From NCBI GenBank assembly GCA_016873845.1, contig VGVX01000011.1, positions 1-47,753 of the forward strand: a stretch of DNA of 47,753 bases, in the 5' to 3' direction. The notes beneath the pieces were generated by a model. It was not told the DNA's origin, ran no database searches, and saw only the letters and a list, made by a program, of their open reading frames with translations. Positions 8,638-17,745 of this stretch are shown here, one piece after another. The stretch comes from Ignavibacteria bacterium. Its GTDB lineage: Bacteria; Bacteroidota; Ignavibacteria; Ch128b. Position 1 is the first letter of the stretch. Every line of letters begins with the position of its first letter. The position numbers were made by a program, and so were the translations under genes.

Positions 8638-9228
8638 TTGACTAATTATAAACCTATCGATAATTCATTTTTCAAACATTCAACTAAAAATCTTGCAATT
8701 GAGTTGTTGGGTAAATATTTAGTATGTAAAATTGATAGAAATATATTAATCGGAAAAATAGTTGAAACAGAAGCATATCTTGATAATAATGATCTCGCTT
8801 CTCACTCAGCTGTTGGCAAGACAAAGCGAAATGAAGTTATGTTTGAAGAAGCTGGGAGAGCTTATGTCTATTTCACTTATGGTATGCATTACTGCTTCAA
8901 TGTTGTTTCTGGGTTAAAAGGAAAAGGATCAGCCGTACTAATTCGTGCGCTCGAGCCCTTGCATGGAATTGATTACATGATGAAAAATCGAAGAATCAAA
9001 AATTTAAGTAATCTTACAAATGGACCGGCAAAACTGTGTGAAGCATTTTCTATTGATAAAACTGTCAATGGTCTCGACTTAAGGGTATCAAAAATATTAT
9101 ATATTTCCAATGGTGATTGTCCGGAATTTGAAATTGTCAAAACTGCGAGAATTGGAATTAAGAAATCTGCAGAAAAATTATTACGCTTTTATATTAAAGG
9201 GAATAAATTTGTATCAAAAGCTAGATGA
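8638..9228 (+). CDS. DNA-3-methyladenine glycosylase (AAG/MPG family)
   Basis: A 196-residue base-excision repair enzyme that removes alkylated purines such as 3-methyladenine. Family features run in order: LLGKYLVCKI, GKIVETEAYL with the catalytic glutamate, DLASHSAVGKTKRNEVMF, the YVYFTYGMHYCFNVV strand lining the base pocket, and AVLIRALEP. Length and layout match bacterial homologues of human AAG. It starts at TTG five bases after the TPR gene stop, so it is likely in the same transcript although the functions are unrelated. Confidence 0.92.
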   Translation: MTNYKPIDNSFFKHSTKNLAIELLGKYLVCKIDRNILIGKIVETEAYLDNNDLASHSAVGKTKRNEVMFEEAGRAYVYFTYGMHYCFNVVSGLKGKGSAVLIRALEPLHGIDYMMKNRRIKNLSNLTNGPAKLCEAFSIDKTVNGLDLRVSKILYISNGDCPEFEIVKTARIGIKKSAEKLLRFYIKGNKFVSKAR

Positions 9229-9234
9229 GGCAAT

Positions 9235-10242
9235 TTGAAATTTCTAATTATTAGAACTGACCGAATTGGAGATACAGTGCTCACATTGCCGATGGCAGTT
9301 TATTTAAAAAATAAATTCGAAAATTCTGAAATTATTTTTCTTTGCAGAAATTACACTAAAGGTGTTGTTAAGCTGTGCGGTTCGATTGATAAGATAATCA
9401 CAATCGATAAGCAAAACTTTATTGACACGATTAGTCTTTTAGCCAAAGAAAAAATTGATATTGCTATTCATGTCAATCCGAGACTTAAAACCGCAATAAT
9501 TGTTTGGCTGGCTGGAGTAAAGAAAATCGTTGGGACGAAGTTTCGAGCGTATTCATTCTTATTTAATCAAAGAGTTCCGCTGCATAGAAAATTTAATGTT
9601 AAACATGAAATGGAGTATAATTTTGATCTTCTCGCTGGAATCAATTTGAATGATTCTATTAATTTATATGATGTAGATTTCGGTATACGAACTGATGAGA
9701 ATAGTAAACGATCAACAATCAATAAGCTCTCGGCTCAAGGCATAGATTTATCGAAAAAGAGTGTAATATTACACTTAGGAAGCGGTGGCTCGGCAATTGA
9801 TTGGAGTAAGAAAAATTTTCTTGAATTAGCTATCATGATTTTAGAAAAATATAATTGCAATATAATTCTTACTGGCTCAAGCGAAGAATTTGAAATGCTT
9901 CAGGATCAATTTGTTAAATTGAAAAATAAAGTATTTAATCTTGCTGGAACATTAAACTTGGAGCAACTGTTCAATCTGCTAACTATGGCAGTTGTATTTA
10001 TTGGAAATTCAACCGGCCCAACACATCTGGCAGCGGCTGCTGGAACGAACGTGATCGCATTCTATCCTAAAATCCCATCATGCTCTGCTTTAAGATGGGG
10101 TCCGGTAACAAAAAAAAGGACTATCCTTGAACCGAGCATCGACTGCAACGATTGTGATGAAAATAAGTGTAAAGAATTAAACTGTATGGAGTCTATCACT
10201 GCTCAAGAAGTTTTTGAAAAGGTTAAAACATTTTTAGTATAA
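9235..10242 (+). CDS. Glycosyltransferase family 9 protein (heptosyltransferase-like)
   Basis: A 335-residue GT-B protein of the ADP-heptose:LPS heptosyltransferase family. The N-terminus (KFLIIRTDRIGDTVLTLPMAVYLKN) is the GT9 signature. The second domain has the nucleotide-sugar site (LHLGSGGSAIDWSKKNF, GNSTGPTHLAAAAGTNVIAFY). The C-terminus is cysteine-rich (CNDCDENKCKELNC), as often seen in this family. TTG start with GAGG just upstream, overlapping the end of the previous gene's stop region. It probably adds a sugar to LPS core or a surface glycan. A second GT9 gene is at 34840-35853. Confidence 0.85.
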   Translation: MKFLIIRTDRIGDTVLTLPMAVYLKNKFENSEIIFLCRNYTKGVVKLCGSIDKIITIDKQNFIDTISLLAKEKIDIAIHVNPRLKTAIIVWLAGVKKIVGTKFRAYSFLFNQRVPLHRKFNVKHEMEYNFDLLAGINLNDSINLYDVDFGIRTDENSKRSTINKLSAQGIDLSKKSVILHLGSGGSAIDWSKKNFLELAIMILEKYNCNIILTGSSEEFEMLQDQFVKLKNKVFNLAGTLNLEQLFNLLTMAVVFIGNSTGPTHLAAAAGTNVIAFYPKIPSCSALRWGPVTKKRTILEPSIDCNDCDENKCKELNCMESITAQEVFEKVKTFLV

Positions 10243-10255
10243 TTGTGAGAACGAT

Positions 10256-11029
10256 ATGAAAATTAAAATATTTATACTTTTTGCTGCGATGTTTCTTGTA
10301 GCTTTTACATCAGCAGATGAATTCAGAAAAGTGGAAAACAAAGCTTTTGGAGTGGGGGAAAAATTAACATTTAATGTGAATTATAGTTTTGCAACAGTTG
10401 GAATTGCTTCATTCTCAATTCCTGAAATTAAAACTTTCAGTAAAAGAAAATGTTACAGAATAAAGTTTGAAGTGAACACGGTTCCAAGTTTCGATCTCTT
10501 TTTTAAAGTCAGAGATTTATATGAATCGTACTTAGACGTGGAAGGAATTTTTCCGTGGAGATTTGAGCAGCATATTAGAGAAGGAAAATTTTCCCGTGAC
10601 TTCAGTGCTTTCTTTGATCAACGAAAAAACAAAGCGAAAACAACTGAAGGTGAATACGATATTCCAAAATATGTTCATGATATAGTATCAGCATTTTACT
10701 ATGTCCGCACAATGGATTTAAGCAAAATGAAAAAAGGGGAGAGATTTAATCTTAAGAATTTTTACCGAAACAAAACTCATGAACTCGATGTCATTTATCA
10801 CGGAAGAGAAACTGTTGAAGTCCCGGCAGGAAAATTTGATTGTCTAATTGTTGAACCGTTGGTAAAAGAAGGAGGTTTATTTAAACATGAAGGAAATATT
10901 TTAATTTGGTTAACCAACGATGAAGCAAAAGTTCCTGTTAAAGTTAGAACAAAAATTATTATTGGTTATGTTGAGAGTGAATTGACAAATTACGAAAACA
11001 TAAAAGCACCACTAAAATCAAAGCAATAA
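10256..11029 (+). CDS. DUF3108-domain exported protein
   Basis: A 257-residue protein with a signal peptide (about residues 1-20). The body matches the DUF3108 family common in Bacteroidota and Proteobacteria: FGVGEKLTFNVNYSFATVGIASF, a central beta-rich segment, and VEVPAGKFDCLIVEPLVKEGG near the end. The family is predicted to be periplasmic and beta-structured, and its function is not established. It lies 13 bp after the GT9 gene and 1 bp before the deoxyhypusine-synthase-like gene, so the three probably form one transcript. Its context hints at envelope biogenesis. Confidence 0.75.
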   Translation: MKIKIFILFAAMFLVAFTSADEFRKVENKAFGVGEKLTFNVNYSFATVGIASFSIPEIKTFSKRKCYRIKFEVNTVPSFDLFFKVRDLYESYLDVEGIFPWRFEQHIREGKFSRDFSAFFDQRKNKAKTTEGEYDIPKYVHDIVSAFYYVRTMDLSKMKKGERFNLKNFYRNKTHELDVIYHGRETVEVPAGKFDCLIVEPLVKEGGLFKHEGNILIWLTNDEAKVPVKVRTKIIIGYVESELTNYENIKAPLKSKQ

Positions 11030-11030
11030 T

Positions 11031-11975
11031 ATGTCAAAATATAAAACCGCCGACCTTTCGAAAGTAAAAACATACTCAATTAAGAAACGAAGGAGTAAAG
11101 TAGATATCGCATCTCTCTCGAAGGTATTTAATCCGAAGTCGGAAGAATTTAAAAGTTTTCTGTTAAGTCTTCCCAATTATCTCGTAGTAAGTGAACTGAA
11201 TGATTTCGCAAATGCAATAGTTAAAGCAAAAAAGAAAAATAAACCAGTAGTATTCATGCTTGGTGCACATGTTATCAAAGTTGGACTTAATCCGCTTATA
11301 ATTGATTTAATGAAACAAAAATTTGTGACAGCTATTGCAATGAATAGTGCTGCAGCTATTCATGATGTAGAACTTTCTTTATTCGGTAAAACATCCGAAG
11401 ATGTCGATGCGGGAATCACAGACGGTTCTTTTGGTATGGCAAAAGAAACAGGTGAATTCATTAACCTAACTCTTGAGAAATATAAATTTGCAAACATCGG
11501 ATATGGTGAAGCATTAGCAATTGAGTTGGCAGCTAAAAAGGCAAAGTATTTGAAACACAGTATAATTTATAATGCTTACAACTTGAATTTACCGATTACA
11601 GTGCACGCTGCAATCGGAACCGACATAACTCATCAGCAGCCAAATGTTGATGGCGGTGCAATCGGTGTGTTAAGTTATTTTGATTTTAAAATATTGTGCG
11701 ATGTTATTTCAAAAATTGGTAACGGCGGAGTAGTTGCAAACATCGGTTCAAATGTTATAATGCCTGAAGTATTTTTAAAAGCATTAACTGTAGCAAGAAA
11801 TCTTGGTAATAAAGTTTTTAATTTTTCTGCAGCTAACTTCGATTTTATACAACACTATAGACCGCGAGTGAATGTTGTTCAACGGCCCACTCAAGATGGC
11901 GGAAGAGGTTTTCAATTTACGGGTCATCATGAAATTATGATCCCGCTTCTTTGTGCTATTATAAAATCGAATTAG
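11031..11975 (+). CDS. Deoxyhypusine-synthase-like protein
   Basis: A 314-residue protein that looks like the bacterial branch of the deoxyhypusine synthase family (NAD-dependent Rossmann-like fold). The stretch VVFMLGAHVIKVGLNPLIID (about 73-92) and the following AIAMNSAAAIHDVE and ITDGSFGMAKETGEF fit that family, as does NGGVVANIGSNVIMPEVFLKA. True deoxyhypusine synthase modifies eIF5A, which bacteria lack. I cannot find the SWGKI segment that carries its catalytic lysine, and the C-terminus (HYRPRVNVVQRPTQDGGRGF) differs. It may act on a polyamine or another substrate, so the product name should stay generic. A 77-bp gap without features follows. Confidence 0.6.
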   Translation: MSKYKTADLSKVKTYSIKKRRSKVDIASLSKVFNPKSEEFKSFLLSLPNYLVVSELNDFANAIVKAKKKNKPVVFMLGAHVIKVGLNPLIIDLMKQKFVTAIAMNSAAAIHDVELSLFGKTSEDVDAGITDGSFGMAKETGEFINLTLEKYKFANIGYGEALAIELAAKKAKYLKHSIIYNAYNLNLPITVHAAIGTDITHQQPNVDGGAIGVLSYFDFKILCDVISKIGNGGVVANIGSNVIMPEVFLKALTVARNLGNKVFNFSAANFDFIQHYRPRVNVVQRPTQDGGRGFQFTGHHEIMIPLLCAIIKSN

Positions 11976-12058
11976 ATTTTTATTTAATCGAAGTTTTTTT
12001 ATTTCGCACCTTCATTTTCTTCTCGATATTTGTATTTTTGAAGTAAAGATGATTGGCA

Positions 12059-12997
12059 ATGATTCAATTTGAAAGAAAATTAGATAAGTATACGATCTCA
12101 CCTATTGCAGCTGGATTTTTAGTTTTGATAGTCGCATTTTTTCTCTATCAAGTTATTGGCGGAGCTTTAACTTTACTTTTCGCTGGAAGTGAAGTTACGA
12201 CTGAGAATGCCGGCATGATCAGACTTCTTACTTCCATCAGTCAAATCTTATTCCTTCTTGTAGTGAGTATTTTATTTGCAAGGTTGATTTACGATGATTT
12301 TAATTCGGTATTCAAAATTTCCAAACCTGATTGGAAAGAACTAGTAATTTCATTCATCGGTTTAATATTAATCATATCAGCAAGCCAGTCATACTTATTT
12401 TTACAGACGAATTTTATAAAATATTTATCGACACAGAACGAATCTTTAAAATCTTTTTTTGATGCACTAAATAATTTCAACTCAGTAGTTGAAGAGTCGT
12501 ATATAAAAATCATAAAGTCTAACAATGGATTCGATTATGCTTCGATAGTACTTAGCATCGCTCTCGTACCTGCATTCTGCGAAGAATTTCTGTTCAGAGG
12601 ATTTGTTCAATCGAGCTTCGAACAAAAAATGAAACCGATTTGGGCAATCATTTTAACCGGTGTTCTGTTTGGAATTTTTCATTTTAATCCTTACGCACTT
12701 CTACCTTTGATTGCATTAGGTGCATACTTTTCTTACTTGGTCTATATAACACAAAGTATTTTTATTCCTGTGTTCCTTCACTTTCTAAATAATTTTATTA
12801 CCGTCACAGTTTATTACTTTACACAATCAGATGAAATCTTAAAGACTCAAGCGGAAGTTGATTTATCAAATACTCTTCTGCTCGCAAGTTTTTTCTCTAT
12901 GATTTTTTTATTTATATTAACTATAGTAATATTGAATAAGATGATAAAGATTAAAATTCTAAAACAGCGGGAGTTAGATAATGCACATTTGTCCTGA
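12059..12997 (+). CDS. CPBP-family intramembrane metalloprotease
   Basis: A 312-residue polytopic membrane protein. The three motifs of CAAX-protease/bacteriocin-processing (CPBP) enzymes are visible: EEFLFR (E175, E176, R180), FGIFHF with H208, and HFLNNF with H241, all in predicted membrane helices. Seven or eight hydrophobic segments are present. Bacterial members cleave unknown membrane substrates or act in self-immunity. An in-frame TTG at 12053 would add two residues; the ATG is preferred. The 3' end overlaps the next gene by 17 bp, so the two are translationally linked. Confidence 0.85.
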   Translation: MIQFERKLDKYTISPIAAGFLVLIVAFFLYQVIGGALTLLFAGSEVTTENAGMIRLLTSISQILFLLVVSILFARLIYDDFNSVFKISKPDWKELVISFIGLILIISASQSYLFLQTNFIKYLSTQNESLKSFFDALNNFNSVVEESYIKIIKSNNGFDYASIVLSIALVPAFCEEFLFRGFVQSSFEQKMKPIWAIILTGVLFGIFHFNPYALLPLIALGAYFSYLVYITQSIFIPVFLHFLNNFITVTVYYFTQSDEILKTQAEVDLSNTLLLASFFSMIFLFILTIVILNKMIKIKILKQRELDNAHLS

Positions 12998-13343
12998 ATG
13001 CGGATATGAATACAAAGATTCAGTTACAAGATGTCCGGATTGTGACGTTCAACTTATTACTAAAAAACAAAAAGAAGAAAAAGAAAAACGTTACAAAAAT
13101 TGGGAAGTTGTTTATACGGCCGATACGAATTATGAAGCAGAGATGATCAAATCTAATCTGTTAAGTGCTGGAATCGAATGTGTTATTCTCAACCAAAAGG
13201 ATAGAAGTTTCCAAGTAAGCGGCGATCTTGGAATTGTTAAAATCATGGTGCCAATGGATAAAGTTAGCGAAGCTCTCGTTCTTATAGAAAATTCAGATTC
13301 GTATGATGATGACGACGATATTGAAGAAGAACTTGGGCGCTAA
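12981..13343 (+). CDS. Zinc-ribbon / DUF2007 small protein
   Basis: A 120-residue protein. The N-terminus is a four-cysteine zinc ribbon (CPECGYEYKDSVTRCPDCD, residues 4-22). Residues about 42-105 fit the DUF2007 domain, whose suggested role in signal transduction is unproven (VYTADTNYEAEMIKSNLLSAGIECVI). The tail is acidic (DDDDDIEEE). It overlaps the CPBP protease gene and sits 5 bp before cdsA. No enzymatic motif is seen; it may be a small regulatory or adaptor protein. Confidence 0.75.
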   Translation: MHICPECGYEYKDSVTRCPDCDVQLITKKQKEEKEKRYKNWEVVYTADTNYEAEMIKSNLLSAGIECVILNQKDRSFQVSGDLGIVKIMVPMDKVSEALVLIENSDSYDDDDDIEEELGR

Positions 13344-13348
13344 TCCGC

Positions 13349-14179
13349 ATGAGTTTTGGAAATGTTGTAGCCAGAGTTACAGTTGCTCTAATAACTATTC
13401 CATTCCTTCTCGGAATTAGTTATTTAGGCGGATGGTTTTTCTTTTCTCTAGTTGCTGCAATAACAATTCTTTCACTTTACGAATTTTATAAGCTAACCGA
13501 AAAAAAAACTGCTTTACCAAATTATTTTTTGGGTATAACTTTTTCGATCTGCACATTGTTGCTTTTTTTTTACCAACGCAGTGACCAGTTTATTTCATTA
13601 ATTTTTATTTTCATCGTTCTATCTTCCTTTTTTGAATTATTTAAAAAGGAAAACAATTCCATTTCAAATTTGAGTGTTACAATTTTCGGAGCAATTTTTA
13701 TAAGTTTTTTCTTTTCAACGTTAATCGGGATACGTGAACTTTTTTCTAATTATGGTTCGATGTATTATTCACGAGGGGGATTGGTAGTAATTACAATATT
13801 AGCGGCAATCTGGATTTGCGATTCGGCTGCATATTTTGGCGGAACTGCGATCGGAAAACGGAGATTGTTGGAGAGAATCAGTCCTAAAAAAAGTTGGGAA
13901 GGAGCAATTTTTGGATTTGTATTTGCAATTCTTACAGTAATCGCTGCTAAGTTTTTAATTTTGGATTTTTTCAATTGGTCAGATGTTCTATTTATCGGTC
14001 TAATTGTTGGAACAATCGGGCAAATGGGGGATTTAGTTGAATCTATGATCAAACGTAATGCCGGTGTTAAAGATTCTTCAAATCTAATTCCTGGTCATGG
14101 CGGAGTGTATGATAGATTTGATAGTTTGCTTTTTGTTTCTCCGTTCATATATTTTTACTTAGTATATGTCTACGGTTAA
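13349..14179 (+). CDS. cdsA: Phosphatidate cytidylyltransferase
   Basis: Makes CDP-diacylglycerol from phosphatidic acid and CTP, the branch point for bacterial phospholipids. The protein has 276 residues and many membrane helices. The C-terminal signature is clear: SPKKSWEGAIFGF, then GQMGDLVESMIKRNAGVKD and IPGHGGVYDRFDS with the catalytic aspartates and metal-binding residues. The length is normal. The 3' end overlaps rimO by 14 bp, so the two are translationally coupled. Confidence 0.95.
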   Translation: MSFGNVVARVTVALITIPFLLGISYLGGWFFFSLVAAITILSLYEFYKLTEKKTALPNYFLGITFSICTLLLFFYQRSDQFISLIFIFIVLSSFFELFKKENNSISNLSVTIFGAIFISFFFSTLIGIRELFSNYGSMYYSRGGLVVITILAAIWICDSAAYFGGTAIGKRRLLERISPKKSWEGAIFGFVFAILTVIAAKFLILDFFNWSDVLFIGLIVGTIGQMGDLVESMIKRNAGVKDSSNLIPGHGGVYDRFDSLLFVSPFIYFYLVYVYG

Positions 14180-15482
14180 AAAGAAAATCAGAAATAGGGC
14201 TAAAGTTAATTTAATTTCTCTTGGATGCAGTAAAAATTTAGTTGATTCCGAAGTTTTACTTCGGCAGTTCGAAGCAAATAATCTGAAAATAGTCGATGAA
14301 CCTGCCGAATCAGAAATTATTGTGATAAATACGTGTGGTTTTATTCAAGATGCGAAAGATGAATCGCTGCAGACAATTCTTGAAGCCGCAAAGCTCAAAG
14401 AATCGGGGCAGCTTCAAAAACTGTTAGTTATGGGATGTCTTTCGCAAAGATATTCGGAGGAATTAAAAAAAGAGATTCCTGAAGTTGATGGCTTTTTCGG
14501 TGTGACTGATTATAATTCTGTCTTAAAGGAGATAGGAGTTAATTTTAAGTATGATTTAATTGGTGAAAGAAAACTTACTACACCATCGCATTTTGCTTAT
14601 CTCAAAATTTCTGAAGGGTGCGATAATCCCTGCTCCTTCTGTGCAATTCCTTTAATGAGGGGTGTGCATAAATCAAAACCACAAGCCAAAATAATTTCTG
14701 AGGCTGAACATTTAGCCAATCAAGGTGTTAAGGAACTAATCTTAATTGGTCAGGATACAACTTCATATGGACTCGATATTTCGGGAAAAAGAGAGATTGC
14801 GAAGCTTTTGCAATCTCTTTGTATGATAAATGGCATTGATTGGATAAGACTGATGTATGCTTATCCGACCCAATTTCCATTGGATGTTTTAGATATAATT
14901 GCCAACGAAGAAAAAATTTGTAAATATATCGATTTGCCGGTTCAGCATATTTCCGATGAGATTTTAAAATCGATGAGAAGAGGTATTTCAAAACGAAAAA
15001 CTTACGAGCTGCTTGAAACAATTAAAAATAAAATTCCTAATCTTGCACTAAGAACAACATTAATTACGGGTTATCCGACTGAATCTGAAAAATGTTTTAA
15101 TGAGTTGGTCGAATTTATTAATCAAATTAGATTTGATAGACTCGGGGTATTCACCTATTCAAGGGAAGAAGATACTACAGCATTTGAACTTGGAGATCCG
15201 ATACCAGATTCAACCAAGAGAGAAAGAAGAGATCTTATTATGGAGCTTCAAAGAGATATTTCACTGTCAAAAAATCGTCTATTGGAAAATAGTATTGTGA
15301 ATGTCATTGTGGATGAAAAAATCAATTCAGATATTATCGCGAGAACTGAAAAAGATGCTCCGGAAATTGATAATGAAGTAATTATTACGAGCAGTGATAA
15401 TAATATAGATATCGGTGAGTTTTACAGTGTTGAAGTCACCGATTCAACCGAATATGAATTATATGGTGAAATAGTAAAATGA
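14166..15482 (+). CDS. rimO: Ribosomal protein S12 methylthiotransferase
   Basis: A radical-SAM enzyme that methylthiolates the conserved aspartate of ribosomal protein S12. The 438 residues include an MTTase domain with cysteines C21 (SLGCSKN), C57 (NTCGF) and C91 (MGCLSQRY), a radical-SAM motif C152-x3-C156-x2-C159 (EGCDNPCSFC), and a C-terminal TRAM domain. LGCSKN and IPLMRG mark RimO rather than MiaB. It overlaps cdsA by 14 bp and the next gene by four bases (ATGA). Confidence 0.95.
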   Translation: MSTVKKKIRNRAKVNLISLGCSKNLVDSEVLLRQFEANNLKIVDEPAESEIIVINTCGFIQDAKDESLQTILEAAKLKESGQLQKLLVMGCLSQRYSEELKKEIPEVDGFFGVTDYNSVLKEIGVNFKYDLIGERKLTTPSHFAYLKISEGCDNPCSFCAIPLMRGVHKSKPQAKIISEAEHLANQGVKELILIGQDTTSYGLDISGKREIAKLLQSLCMINGIDWIRLMYAYPTQFPLDVLDIIANEEKICKYIDLPVQHISDEILKSMRRGISKRKTYELLETIKNKIPNLALRTTLITGYPTESEKCFNELVEFINQIRFDRLGVFTYSREEDTTAFELGDPIPDSTKRERRDLIMELQRDISLSKNRLLENSIVNVIVDEKINSDIIARTEKDAPEIDNEVIITSSDNNIDIGEFYSVEVTDSTEYELYGEIVK

Positions 15483-16762
15483 AAAAAGTGTTAGTGTATT
15501 TATTATTTTTTATCGTACCTGCAATTTCTTTGTCACAAGTGGAAAATGTTTCGAGACTTGCAGTTCGAACCGTTAATCCATTTTTCTATTATAACGCATT
15601 AAATTTTATTGATGAAGATTCTTCGTTAACACGTATTGATCTGTATATCCAAGTTCCGTATACACAATTAACATTTATAAAAGATGGTAATTCATTCCAA
15701 TCAATTTACGAAATAAGTGCTGGCATTTACGATCAAAACGACAAGATCATTACAGAAAAAATTTGGAGTGAGAGGATAACACTCGCGTCTTATTCCGAGT
15801 CAATTTCACGCGGCGGGAGTAATATCAGCTTGAGATCATTCCGACTGCAGCCCGGTACTTACAAAATCAAGATTTACATGGAAGATCGTGAATCAAAGCG
15901 AAATGCAACCGCAAATGCAGAATTAAATGTTAGAGATTTTAGGACTTACAGTTTCTCAGTAAGCGATATTCTACTGGTTAAAGATTATTCAGAAATTGCG
16001 GGCACAAGAAGAATTATTCCAAATATTACTAACAATATTGTCTTCAGCGATAGCGGCTTTTATATTTTCTGGGAATTTTATAAACAATCAGAGGATTCGC
16101 TATATAATGTAAATTGTAAAATCAAGAATCAGGATGGACAGGTGATACTGGATTTTGATACTCCATACAAATTTCTGACAAATAAAAATCCGGTGTTTTT
16201 AAAAATTCAAAAACAAGATTTCAAACTCGGCGAATATGTTGTAACCGTCTCGGCAATTTCGAATAATTCGAATGAAGGTCCTTATAATGTTTCCAAAAAA
16301 ATATTTTCGAGATGGATTGGCGTTCCCAAAAGCGTAGTCGACTTAAACAAAGCAATCGAACAGATGATATACATCACTTCACGGGAGAATATTGAAAATA
16401 TGTTGAGTATTAAAGAGGAGCCAGAAAGATTTAACATATTCATGGATTTTTGGAAATCAAAAGATCCTACTCCTTCTACTGCTGATAATGAATTGATGGA
16501 TGAGTACTATGGAAGAATTGATTATTCAACAAAAAATTTTTCTAATTATATGGAAGGATGGAAAACTGACATGGGAATGGTGTTCGTTATTCTGGGCCCG
16601 CCGAATAATGTTGACCGTTATCCATTCAATTATGATACCCCAGCACATGAAGTTTGGGAATATTATAATCTAAACAGAAAATTTGTTTTTGTTGATTACA
16701 GCGGTTTTGGTGATTATCGCTTGTTGAATCGCGATTATTCAGAATGGTTTAAATACAGATAG
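15479..16762 (+). CDS. GWxTD-domain exported protein
   Basis: A 427-residue protein with a signal peptide (about 1-19, ending SLSQ). Most of it is beta-rich, with no known enzyme motif. Near the C-terminus is the GWxTD family signature, DPTPSTADNELMDEYY followed by EGWKTDMGMVFVILGPPNNV. The family is common in Ignavibacteria, Bacteroidota and Acidobacteria, and its function is not established. Start overlaps rimO by 4 bp. Likely periplasmic or outer-membrane associated. Confidence 0.8.
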   Translation: MKKVLVYLLFFIVPAISLSQVENVSRLAVRTVNPFFYYNALNFIDEDSSLTRIDLYIQVPYTQLTFIKDGNSFQSIYEISAGIYDQNDKIITEKIWSERITLASYSESISRGGSNISLRSFRLQPGTYKIKIYMEDRESKRNATANAELNVRDFRTYSFSVSDILLVKDYSEIAGTRRIIPNITNNIVFSDSGFYIFWEFYKQSEDSLYNVNCKIKNQDGQVILDFDTPYKFLTNKNPVFLKIQKQDFKLGEYVVTVSAISNNSNEGPYNVSKKIFSRWIGVPKSVVDLNKAIEQMIYITSRENIENMLSIKEEPERFNIFMDFWKSKDPTPSTADNELMDEYYGRIDYSTKNFSNYMEGWKTDMGMVFVILGPPNNVDRYPFNYDTPAHEVWEYYNLNRKFVFVDYSGFGDYRLLNRDYSEWFKYR

Positions 16763-16773
16763 AAATTCTTTTC

Positions 16774-17745
16774 TTGAAGAGGATGTCCGCATATAGATCA
16801 GATATAATTGTATTAGGGACAATTGTATTCGACATTTTTGTACCTGAAGTAAGCGCTTTTCCCAAAAAAGGAAGTGCGGTTGCTATGAGTGATTTTCCGA
16901 CAAGCATTGGTGGGTGCGGAGTTAATTCCGCAATTGTTCTCTCACAGCTTGGAGCAAAAGTTTCACTTATTGGGAGTTCCGGAAAAGATATTTTCGGTAA
17001 ATATATTTTAGAGGAATTAAGTAAGTGTAATGTCGATTCATCCATGCTGAATGTTGATGAAAAATTTCCAACCTCAACGTCAATTTTGTTCATCGATAAA
17101 AAGGGGGAACGAAGTTATTTGCATAGTTCGGGTGCTAATAAAAAAATTATAATTAATGACGATGTACTAGCTGGAATTTCATCTGCAAAAATTTTTCATA
17201 TCGGCGGTGCTTTGCTTATTCCCGGTTTTGACGGTAAATTAATGTCCAATACTCTTAAATGGGCGAAGAAGAATAAAACTCTAACTTCTGTTGATCTCGG
17301 ATGGGATACATCTAATAAATGGATGAAAAAATTGAATTCTTCTCTTCCATCCATCGATATTCTAATGCTGAATGATGCTGAGCTAAAAGCTTTAACCAAA
17401 AAAAGAAATTTAGAAACCGCAGTGAATTTTCTACATACTCTTGGGCCAAAAGTAATTGTCATCAAGCTTGGGAAAAAAGGTGCTTTCGTTTCAAAAGATC
17501 TTTTAAAAGTTCATGTCCCAGCAATTAATGTTAAGGCAATTGATTCGACGGCTGCCGGTGATAGTTTTGCCGCCGGATTTTTATTCTCAATTCTTAAAGG
17601 TGGAAATTTAATTGACAGCGTTAAGCTTGGCAACACGCTTGGTGCATTAGCTGTTCAAAAATATGGTTCGCTTTCAACAGGAGTAATTTTTTCTAAAGTT
17701 TTGAATTTTGCAAAGCAGAATTATGATTTTAACGGTCTCGCTTAA
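16774..17745 (+). CDS. PfkB-family sugar/nucleoside kinase
   Basis: A 323-residue ribokinase-family (PfkB) kinase. The N-terminus has the family glycine-rich signature (FPTSIGGCGVNSAIVLSQLGAKVSLIG). The C-terminal ATP/catalytic motif reads DSTAAGDSFAAGF, with alanine where DTxGAGD usually has glycine and the catalytic aspartate kept. The start is uncertain: TTG at 16774 has no ribosome site, and ATG at 16783 has AGAGG too close. The substrate cannot be told from sequence. It overlaps the next PfkB gene. Confidence 0.82.
   Translation: MKRMSAYRSDIIVLGTIVFDIFVPEVSAFPKKGSAVAMSDFPTSIGGCGVNSAIVLSQLGAKVSLIGSSGKDIFGKYILEELSKCNVDSSMLNVDEKFPTSTSILFIDKKGERSYLHSSGANKKIIINDDVLAGISSAKIFHIGGALLIPGFDGKLMSNTLKWAKKNKTLTSVDLGWDTSNKWMKKLNSSLPSIDILMLNDAELKALTKKRNLETAVNFLHTLGPKVIVIKLGKKGAFVSKDLLKVHVPAINVKAIDSTAAGDSFAAGFLFSILKGGNLIDSVKLGNTLGALAVQKYGSLSTGVIFSKVLNFAKQNYDFNGLA

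Noticed and set aside
9760-9775. 16-bp perfect palindrome AGTGTAATATTACACT
   Set aside because: It falls inside the GT9 gene, encoding part of KSVILHLGSG, and is explained by codon use in a conserved segment.
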